Assembly: GCA_017435365.1 (NCBI GenBank) | Contig: JAFSFD010000047.1 | Location: 1 to 54,959, forward strand | Direction of reading: 5' to 3' | Source: Akkermansia sp. | GTDB lineage: Bacteria; Verrucomicrobiota; Verrucomicrobiia; Verrucomicrobiales; Akkermansiaceae | DNA length: 54,959 bases | Part shown: in pieces, positions 49,076 to 54,959 of the stretch | Layout: each line of letters begins with the position of its first letter | Numbering within the stretch: the stretch's first letter is position 1 | The notes under the pieces: generated by a model | Told to the model about the DNA's origin: nothing | The model's database searches: none | The model's input: only the letters and a program-made list of their open reading frames with translations | Program-made: the position numbers and the translations under genes

Positions 49076-50088
49076 TGCAGCTCATCGATGCCGCAGCACT
49101 GATGCACTTTCCGCAGACCTTCCGGCTGCGGTGGCGGCGGCGCGTGCTGCATTTCAAACGCCCCGCTGCCACCTCCCGGGGAGCTCTGACGGAGCGCACC
49201 ACCTACATCATCGAAGCCGAATCAACAGCAGGCACCGGGCTGGGCGAATGCTGCACCATGCCCGGCCTGCTGCCGGAACCCACTGCTGAGGAACTGGATT
49301 TCTGGTGTACCCGGGTAGAAAATAATCAGGGACTGGCAGATGCGCCGGCCCCCTCGCCCATCCGCTTCGGGCTGGAATGCGCGCTGCTGGCCGCCTTGCA
49401 ACCGGGGGCACCCCGCTGGGATACCCCCTTTGCCCGCGGGGAGACCGGCATCCCGATTCACCACCTCATCTGGATGGATGGCATCGACCGCATGCTGGAA
49501 TCCATGCAGCGGGGAATCGAGGCCGGATTCACCTGTCTTAAGATGAAGGTGGGCGCGCTCCCCTTTGCAGATGAACTGGAACTGCTGAAGCATGCCCACG
49601 CAGCATTTCCCGAGGCCGGGCTGCGGGTGGATGCAAACGGTGCTTTCACGCCTCAGGAAGCGCCTGCAAAGCTGGAGGCACTCGCCGCGGCCGGAGTCTC
49701 GCTCATCGAGCAGCCCATCCGCCACGGTCAATGGCAGGAAATGGCCGCACTCTGCCGCCGGTCTCCCCTGCCCGTTGCGCTGGATGAAGAGCTCATCGGA
49801 ACCTGCCCCGATATACTGGAAAGGATATTCCCGCAGGCCATCGTCATCAAGCCCTCATTGCATGGGGGGCTGCTCGCCGCGCAGAACTGGGCGCAAAAAG
49901 CAGAGTCCATGGGTATCCGCTGGTGGGTCAATTCTGCGCTGGAAAGCCAGGTAGGCCTCACCGCCCTGGCAGAGTGGTGTGCCTATGCCGCGCCCGGCAG
50001 CCTCCAGGGCTTGAGCAAGGGGAACCTCTTTGCAGATGACAGCCCCGGGGTCATCCGTCTGGAATCAGCCCGCCTTTATATGGCATGA
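49075..50088 (+). CDS. menC: o-Succinylbenzoate synthase
   Basis: 337 aa enolase-superfamily dehydratase of menaquinone synthesis. The KxK catalytic motif is in TCLKMKVGA, with metal ligands in RVDANGAF (Asp), LIEQPI (Glu) and ALDEEL (Asp/Glu), and the second Lys in VIKPSL. This combination and its place in menDBC favour OSB synthase over muconate cycloisomerase or dipeptide epimerase. The start ATG 49075 overlaps the menB stop by one nt; longer in-frame extension overlaps menB and is not used. Confidence 0.92.
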
Positions 50089-50194
50089 TTCCTGGTGCTG
50101 TTTCTTCTGATACCTGCCCACTTACCACTAAACATTAGGTATAAGTTATTGAATATAAGCAAGGGTATACGGCGTCCTCACGCTACATACCCTC

Positions 50195-50500
50195 ATGAAA
50201 AGCAAAAACTTAACCAGATACACCTACGAGAACACAGATTTTCAGGGCTGGCGCGTGAGCATACAGCGTTGCGGGCGCATCATCACACGCTATTTTTCTG
50301 ATTTGCAGTACGGCTCGGAAGAAGAATCCAAGGCAGCAGCCGTGGAGTACCGCGATATGGTGTTTGCCAATATGAAACAGCACCGCGATGACCTGGAGGA
50401 ATACATGGACACCGAGTTAGAGCACGTGCAGCAGCTCCTGCGGGAGAAGAGCTCCGGGCTCACTCATCATGGTCAATCTCGTGCAGCTTCTCGCGCTTAG
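50195..50500 (+). CDS. Small protein with AP2-like DNA-binding domain
   Basis: 101 aa. Residues 15-60 (GWRVSIQRCGRIITRYFSD... YGSEEESKAAAVEYRD) match the bacterial AP2-like pattern of three strands and a helix, with FSD-YG-EE-A--A--YRD. Such domains bind DNA, often in homing endonucleases or integrases, but here it stands alone with a helical acidic tail. The last 40 nt overlap the convergent gene at 50460, so the native C-terminus may be shorter or the overlap genuine. The ATG follows TACATA by 5 nt, but no good -35 was found. Confidence 0.6.
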   Translation: MKSKNLTRYTYENTDFQGWRVSIQRCGRIITRYFSDLQYGSEEESKAAAVEYRDMVFANMKQHRDDLEEYMDTELEHVQQLLREKSSGLTHHGQSRAASRA

Positions 50501-50891
50501 AGCGGTGCGTCTTCGGCTGCTCCAGCACCTGCGGAGCCAGCAGTGACTTCAGTTCCGCATTATTAAAGAAAGCAGCCTTCTGCACGCGGGCAAACTGGAG
50601 AGCAAGACGCTCCAGTTCATCCACCAGCGGCTGTTTCGCACCTGTCGTGTTGTCAATGTAGGTCCAGAGCTCCTTGGCATCCACGGCCATCAGCGCTTCC
50701 AGTTTCTGCAGGCTGTCGCGCAGCTCCTCCAGCGCGGCAGGCACATCATCTGCCGCCTGCATCTTTGTCAGGGACGCCGTCTCCTGCTCCAACGCAGCCA
50801 GCAGCTGGTCGCACACCGCTGCCATGGGCTCTGTTTCGGCAGCATACAGCGCGGTGCCGGCCATGAGAATAGGAACTAGCATCTTGAACAT
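50460..50891 (-). CDS. Small secreted helical protein
   Basis: 143 aa, not recognised. A signal peptide (MFKMLVPILMAGTALYAA) precedes a mature chain of amphipathic helices (CDQLLAALEQETASLTKMQ; ALEELRDSLQKLEALM; LVDELERLALQFARVQ) with coiled-coil character and a basic/His tail. Probably periplasmic. It ends head-on with the AP2-like gene, overlapping by 41 nt on opposite strands. It is divergent from kdsB. Confidence 0.65.
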   Translation of the reverse strand: MFKMLVPILMAGTALYAAETEPMAAVCDQLLAALEQETASLTKMQAADDVPAALEELRDSLQKLEALMAVDAKELWTYIDNTTGAKQPLVDELERLALQFARVQKAAFFNNAELKSLLAPQVLEQPKTHRSKREKLHEIDHDE

Positions 50892-50966
50892 GCCCGTATT
50901 TTAGGCTCTTCCGCCCCTGAATGTCAAGCAAAGAGCAATCGGAGAACCGAAAATATGCTTTTCTTC

Positions 50967-50995
50967 GTGACAAATTGAAGCATTTGCGCTAGGAT
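50967..50995 (+). promoter_or_regulatory. Promoter of kdsB-uppS
   Basis: GTGACA (50967-50972), 17 nt, TAGGAT (50990-50995). The leader is about 25 nt, without a clear SD. Confidence 0.5.
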
Positions 50996-51025
50996 AGACG
51001 CACAGGGAACCACCTGTTTTTTCCT

Positions 51026-51847
51026 ATGTCCCAGTCCATTCTCATCGTAATTCCCGCCCGTTATGCGTCCACCCGCCTGCCCGGCAAGCCTCTTGTAAAG
51101 ATTGCCGGTGTGGAAATGATTAAGCGAGTGGCCGACATTGCCGCCTCCATCTGCCGCAAGAATGAAAACTGCAGCTATGTGGTTGCAACCGATGACCAGC
51201 GCATCGTCGATTTCTGCCAGGGTGCAGATGTGCCCGTGGTGATGACCGCCGAAACCTGCCGCAGCGGCACGGAGCGCTGCTGGGATGCCGTGAGCCAGCA
51301 GGCCGCCGCCCCGGATTTCATCGTGAACCTGCAGGGGGATAACCCGCTGTGCCCGCCCTGGGTGATTCAGCAGCTCATCGATGAATGGAAGGCCTGCCCG
51401 GCTGATGTATTCACCCCCTGCATCCACCTGGATTGGGCCGAGTATGACCGCCTTGTGGAATCCAAGAAGACCACCCCGTACAGCGGCACCACGGTGCTGG
51501 TGGACAAGAACGGCTATGCCCTCGCCTTCTCCAAGAGCACCATTCCCGCCATCCGCAAGCCCGAAAAGGCCCGCGAAACCATGCAGAAGAGCCCGGTGCG
51601 CCGCCACGTCGGTCTGTATGCCTACACCTACTCCGCCCTCAAGAACTACTTTGAGCTGCCCGAAGGCGACTACGAAAAGGGTTGCGTGGAAGGACTGGAG
51701 CAGATGCGATTCCTCTACAACGGCCTGCGCGTCAAGATGGTGGAGGTGAACTACCGCGGCCGCAAGACCACCAGCGGCGTGGATTCTCCCGAGGACGTGG
51801 CACGCGTGGAAGCCATCCTGGCCGAATACGGTGAGTACGAGCTTTAA
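51026..51847 (+). CDS. kdsB: CMP-Kdo synthetase
   Basis: 273 aa enzyme activating Kdo for the LPS inner core. The nucleotide site is IPARYASTRLPGKPL; VVATDDQRI, TCRSGTERC and NLQGDNPLCPPWVI are characteristic, with RHVGLYAYTY in the C-terminal half. Slightly longer than E. coli KdsB (248 aa). Together with lpxD it supports Kdo-lipid A. The uppS gene starts 6 nt after the stop, one operon. Confidence 0.93.
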   Translation: MSQSILIVIPARYASTRLPGKPLVKIAGVEMIKRVADIAASICRKNENCSYVVATDDQRIVDFCQGADVPVVMTAETCRSGTERCWDAVSQQAAAPDFIVNLQGDNPLCPPWVIQQLIDEWKACPADVFTPCIHLDWAEYDRLVESKKTTPYSGTTVLVDKNGYALAFSKSTIPAIRKPEKARETMQKSPVRRHVGLYAYTYSALKNYFELPEGDYEKGCVEGLEQMRFLYNGLRVKMVEVNYRGRKTTSGVDSPEDVARVEAILAEYGEYEL

Positions 51848-51853
51848 TTGCGC

Positions 51854-52555
51854 ATGAGTCAGGTTCCTCAGCATATCGCCATCATCATGGATGGCAATGG
51901 CCGCTGGGCCAAGCAAAAAGGGATTCTCCGCGCCAAGGGGCACGAGGAAGGCGGGCGCTCCGTGCAGCGTGCGCTTGACCTCTGCCGGGAGCATGGGGTA
52001 AAGTGGCTCACGCTCTACGCCTTCTCCACCGAGAACTGGGGGCGCTCCGCTCTGGAGGTGAATGCCCTCATGCACCTTCTGGATAAATACCTCAAGGAAC
52101 GCACCCCGGAAATGATGGAGAAGAATGTGCGCCTGCACGCCATAGGCGAGCTGCACATGCTGCCCGAAAACTGCCGCCGCCAGCTGCAGACCAGCATCGA
52201 TGCCACCAAGGACAACACTGGCGTGAATCTGGTACTGGCGCTCTCCTACGGCTCGCGCCAGGAAATCACCGCCGCCGTGCGCAGCCTGGCCGAGCAGGTC
52301 AAGGCCGGCACCTTGCAGCCGGAGGACATTACGCCGGATTCCATTGCCTCCAGGCTCTACACCGCCGGCATGCCGGATCCGGATTTACTCATCCGCACCA
52401 GCGGCGAGATGCGCATCTCCAATTACCTGCTCTGGCAGATCAGCTACGCCGAGATTTTCGTGACCGATGTGCTCTGGCCCGATTTCGGCCGCAAGGAGTT
52501 CGAAGAGGCTCTTGCCGAATACGCCAGCCGGGAGCGCCGCTACGGCAAGCGCTGA
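51854..52555 (+). CDS. uppS: Isoprenyl (undecaprenyl) diphosphate synthase
   Basis: 233 aa cis-prenyltransferase making the lipid carrier for peptidoglycan and O-antigen. Motif I is IAIIMDGNGRWAK, then TLYAFSTENWGRS, and DLLIRTSGEMRISNYLLWQ-like and AEIFVTDVLWPDF at the end. Length is normal. The start is ATG 51854; TTG 51848 is an alternative. Second gene after kdsB, with a terminator 24 nt downstream. Confidence 0.95.
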   Translation: MSQVPQHIAIIMDGNGRWAKQKGILRAKGHEEGGRSVQRALDLCREHGVKWLTLYAFSTENWGRSALEVNALMHLLDKYLKERTPEMMEKNVRLHAIGELHMLPENCRRQLQTSIDATKDNTGVNLVLALSYGSRQEITAAVRSLAEQVKAGTLQPEDITPDSIASRLYTAGMPDPDLLIRTSGEMRISNYLLWQISYAEIFVTDVLWPDFGRKEFEEALAEYASRERRYGKR

Positions 52556-52578
52556 TTTGATTCAGATTTCCTGATACC

Positions 52579-52612
52579 AAGCCTGTTTCCCTCACCGGAA
52601 ACAGGCTTTTTT
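52579..52612 (+). terminator. Terminator after uppS
   Basis: GCCTGTTTCC (52581-52590) pairs with GGAAACAGGC (52597-52606), followed by six T. The preceding AA and reverse T tract make it probably bidirectional, serving the convergent maf gene. Confidence 0.92.
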
Positions 52613-52619
52613 CTTACCT

Positions 52620-53165
52620 TCAGGCCAGCACCTGCAGCAGGCGGGTCACCGGCAGGCCGATGACGTTATCAAGGTCGCCTTCAAAGCTCTCGATAATGAG
52701 TTCGCCGTGTTCCTGAATGGCATAGGCTCCGGCCTTGTCGTATACATGCACCAGGCTCATATAGTGGCGGATGGCCGCTTCATCCAGCCGGCGGAAGGTC
52801 ACTTGGCTGTTTTCTGCAAAATCGCGTCTCTCCCCGCCGGGCATAATGACGGCCACGGCGGTGCATACACAATGGGTGCGGCCCTGCAGCCGCAGCAGCA
52901 TGCGGATTGCCTCTGCTTCATCGGCAGGCTTGCCCAGTGGCTCACCATCGATGAACACCAGCGTATCCGCGCCGATTACCGTGGCCTGCGGGAACTCGCG
53001 CGCCACGGCCTCGGCCTTGGCCCCGGCATTGATGGCGCAGAGACGCTCCGGGGAAAGCGAGGCATCGTGCACTTCGTCCGTATCGCGCACCTCCACGCGG
53101 AACTCCACCCCCGCGCGGGCAAGCAGCTCGCGACGGCGGGGCGACTGGGAAGCCAGAATAATCAT
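52620..53165 (-). CDS. maf: Maf-family nucleotide pyrophosphatase
   Basis: 181 aa. The Maf signature ASQSPRRRELL is at the N-terminus, followed by VIGADTLVFIDGEPLGKP and YDKAGAYAIQEHGELII. These enzymes hydrolyse non-canonical or certain canonical nucleotides and can affect septation. Subtype (YhdE or YceF) was not separated. The ATGA overlap with the ilvA stop shows it is the second gene of that transcript. Confidence 0.92.
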   Translation of the reverse strand: MIILASQSPRRRELLARAGVEFRVEVRDTDEVHDASLSPERLCAINAGAKAEAVAREFPQATVIGADTLVFIDGEPLGKPADEAEAIRMLLRLQGRTHCVCTAVAVIMPGGERRDFAENSQVTFRRLDEAAIRHYMSLVHVYDKAGAYAIQEHGELIIESFEGDLDNVIGLPVTRLLQVLA

Positions 53166-54724
53166 TTCTCCATGGGGGACATGCGGTCCAGCACGCGGCG
53201 GCGCACCTCATCCGGCAGCTCATGAATGCCCTGAATCGTGGTGCCCAGCAGTCGGGTGGCCTCGGCATGGCAAGCCTCGCGGTCCTGCAGGGTCTCGAAC
53301 TCCATGCCCACCAGGGCGCGGCCCACCTGCTCACCGGAGTAGCGGTAGTTGAAATAGCACAGGTGCGCGTACTTACCCGTCATGCGCATGAACTCGGAGA
53401 AAGCCCCCGGACGCTCCGGGAACTCAATCACGAAGAACACCGGGTGCGTCAGTCGCTCGCGGTCGTAGGAAATCATGCGGAAGCGCACGTCGTCGTGGTT
53501 CGTCACATCGCGGGCTTTCAGGCCCTTTTCTGCCAGAGCGCGGTCGATCTCGGCAAACTGCTCATCCGTGGCCAGCACGCCGAAAACCGGGTGCTGAATA
53601 TCGCCCGCCACGCGGCCATACTGCACATCCGTGAGCTGCACACCGGCAGGGATGCTCTCCAGGTATTTGAGAATCTGCCCGCGCTTGGTTTCCATGGGAA
53701 TCTGCAGGAAGCGCTCCTGCCGGTTGCTTTCCTGCACACCGGCCCGGCTGGCCACCACACCCATCTGAGTGAAATCCATATTGGCACCGGAAAGCACCAC
53801 CAGGCACTTCTCACCGGGCTTGATGTTGCCGTTGCGCCAGTCCTGCAGCAGGGCGGCCAGGCCCATGGCGCCGGAAGGTTCCGTTATCACGCGCAGGCCG
53901 TTCCACAGCGAGCGGATAGCCTTGCACACCTCCTCATTGGTCACAGTCACAAAACCATCCAGCAGCTCATTGCAAAGCTCGTAGGTGAGCTCACCGGCGG
54001 TGCGCACGGCGGTGCCATCGCAGAACACGTCCACGTACGGCAGCGTCTTGCGCTCCCCGCTCTCCACTGCCAGCTTCATGGAGGCCTGGTTCACCCCCTC
54101 CACGCCGATGCACTTGCAATCCGGCCAGAACTTCTTGAACCAGCAGGCACAGGCCGCCGCGAGGCCGCCACCGCCAATCTGGAGATACACACGGTCAAAA
54201 GGCCCCTGCCCGCTCATCACCACCTCATCGGCCAGCGTACCCTGCCCACCCATGGTGAACAGGTGGTCGTAGGGGTGCACAAAGGTGAGCTTGTTCGCAT
54301 CGGCAAACTCATGGGCTGCGTGGGAAGCGGCATCGTAGGAGTCGCCCACCAGCACAATCTCCACCTTCTCGCCGCCGTGCATGCGCACGGCATTCTGCTT
54401 CACTACCGGGGTGGAGCGCGGCATGAAGATATGCGCCTTGCAGCCCAGGCGCTTCGCCGCCAGAGCCACACCCTGGCCGTGGTTCCCGGCAGATGCCGCC
54501 ACCACGCCCTTGGCTCGCTGCTCCGGGGTAAGCTTGGCCATGCAGTTGTAGGCACCGCGCCACTTATAGGCCTTAATCGGCCCCAGATCCTCGCGCTTGG
54601 CAAAAACAGTTGCGCCTACCTCCGGCAGGCAGATTTCCTGCATCGGCGTGGGACTCCCCACAGCATAAACGCGCTGGCGCGCCTGCAGTATCTCATCGAA
54701 AAGCTGGTCTTTCAGTGTGCTCAT
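53162..54724 (-). CDS. ilvA: Threonine dehydratase (threonine ammonia-lyase)
   Basis: 520 aa PLP enzyme, first step of isoleucine synthesis. The PLP Lys is in KREDLGPIKAYKWRGAYN, with SAGNHGQGVAL and the phosphate loop IGGGGLAAAC. The region after about residue 325 holds two ACT-like regulatory domains (LQIPMETKRGQILKYL; HPVFFVIEFPERPGAFSEF), as in the long, isoleucine-inhibited enzymes. The start is ATG 54724 (MSTLKDQLF), supported by the promoter about 16 nt upstream; the frame continues to 54817 but that includes the promoter. It is followed by maf. Window sequence beyond 54768 shows no gene. Confidence 0.93.
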   Translation of the reverse strand: MSTLKDQLFDEILQARQRVYAVGSPTPMQEICLPEVGATVFAKREDLGPIKAYKWRGAYNCMAKLTPEQRAKGVVAASAGNHGQGVALAAKRLGCKAHIFMPRSTPVVKQNAVRMHGGEKVEIVLVGDSYDAASHAAHEFADANKLTFVHPYDHLFTMGGQGTLADEVVMSGQGPFDRVYLQIGGGGLAAACACWFKKFWPDCKCIGVEGVNQASMKLAVESGERKTLPYVDVFCDGTAVRTAGELTYELCNELLDGFVTVTNEEVCKAIRSLWNGLRVITEPSGAMGLAALLQDWRNGNIKPGEKCLVVLSGANMDFTQMGVVASRAGVQESNRQERFLQIPMETKRGQILKYLESIPAGVQLTDVQYGRVAGDIQHPVFGVLATDEQFAEIDRALAEKGLKARDVTNHDDVRFRMISYDRERLTHPVFFVIEFPERPGAFSEFMRMTGKYAHLCYFNYRYSGEQVGRALVGMEFETLQDREACHAEATRLLGTTIQGIHELPDEVRRRVLDRMSPMEK

Positions 54725-54739
54725 AGCCTTGTGCGCGCC

Positions 54740-54768
54740 ATTGTACATTACTCCCGCAGCCCGCGCAA
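54740..54768 (-). promoter_or_regulatory. Promoter of ilvA-maf
   Basis: Minus strand TTGCGC (54763-54768), 17 nt, TACAAT (54740-54745). The leader is about 9 nt. Confidence 0.55.
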
Positions 54769-54959
54769 GCGCGGAGTGTGTAATCCAGATAATTTTCACG
54801 TATCCCTGAGATTTCATAACGCGTTGGAATAATTAAATTTCAAGCGGACAAAGTATAGCGCATTTGATTCAACGGCTGGTTATTCATGAGGTTGATGTAT
54901 TGTAGCATGGTGAATAGAGTCACTTTCGAAATAATTCGCGTAAAAAGGCCTATTTGAGA

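Overview
The window looks like chromosome from a Gram-negative member of the Verrucomicrobiota, most likely an Akkermansia-like gut lineage. Reasons: high GC; outer-membrane and LPS genes (skp, lpxD, kdsB, two GT4 glycosyltransferases, an ArnT-like transferase); a menaquinone operon; a TIGR03790-family protein; and a dispersed, highly palindromic intergenic repeat. I associate that repeat's spurious translation (SPLRGSILFCRIPGAAPAL-like) with Akkermansia genomes, but this is from memory and was not searched. No rRNA, tRNA, CRISPR array or transposase gene was recognised.

Layout. 1-420: palindromic repeat copy A. 421-1047: peroxiredoxin (-). 1179-8132: a right-facing block of an acyltransferase, purE, pyrB, a pyrC-like gene without metal ligands, an ELM1-like protein and two tandem GT4 glycosyltransferases. 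8193-9560: beta-CASP RNase. 9568-14432: left-facing nadE, a C_GCAxxG_C_C protein and an isolated phage-type structural protein. 14620-16447: MerR regulator plus a tiny membrane protein, facing an OYE-family oxidoreductase across a shared terminator. 16610-18361: skp-lpxD. 18712-21974: ArnT-like protein and a tyrosine recombinase. 22077-26549: fabH, a degenerate Fic/wHTH protein under a triple 12-bp repeat, khpA, priA. 26589-29230: repeat copy B, an orphan 220-aa gene divergent from a second tyrosine recombinase, repeat copy G. 29300-35611: two-domain thioredoxin, topB, YfeH-like transporter ending in repeat C, TMEM164/YwaF-like membrane protein ending in repeat D. 35886-37723: argD-ankyrin. 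37829-43107: large secreted orphan, then ffh-TIGR03790-ogt. 43268-46118: metal-binding lipocalin-independent ABC substrate-binding protein and a CBM9-glycosidase. 46134-46569: repeat E. 46643-50088: menDBC. 50195-54724: AP2-like small protein, secreted orphan, kdsB-uppS, and ilvA-maf.

Main novelty. Five copies of a roughly 300-435 bp nested palindrome (A-E) have the same architecture: terminal inverted repeat, palindromic end modules, a 22-bp inner inverted repeat, and a central hairpin. In four copies the inner core has one orientation relative to the end modules; in copy B it is flipped, as expected from inversion between the inner repeats. Copy B lies beside a tyrosine recombinase divergent from an orphan gene, and the two share a near-identical 15-bp palindromic operator-like site. 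Two further copies (F, G) keep the ends but carry a different core. Copies C and D supply the stop codons of neighbouring genes.

Other themes: apparent pseudoenzymes (PyrC', the second GT4, the NadE glutaminase domain, Fic), and at least nine or ten promoters whose -10 box lies only 6-11 nt before the ATG, suggesting leaderless or nearly leaderless transcripts.
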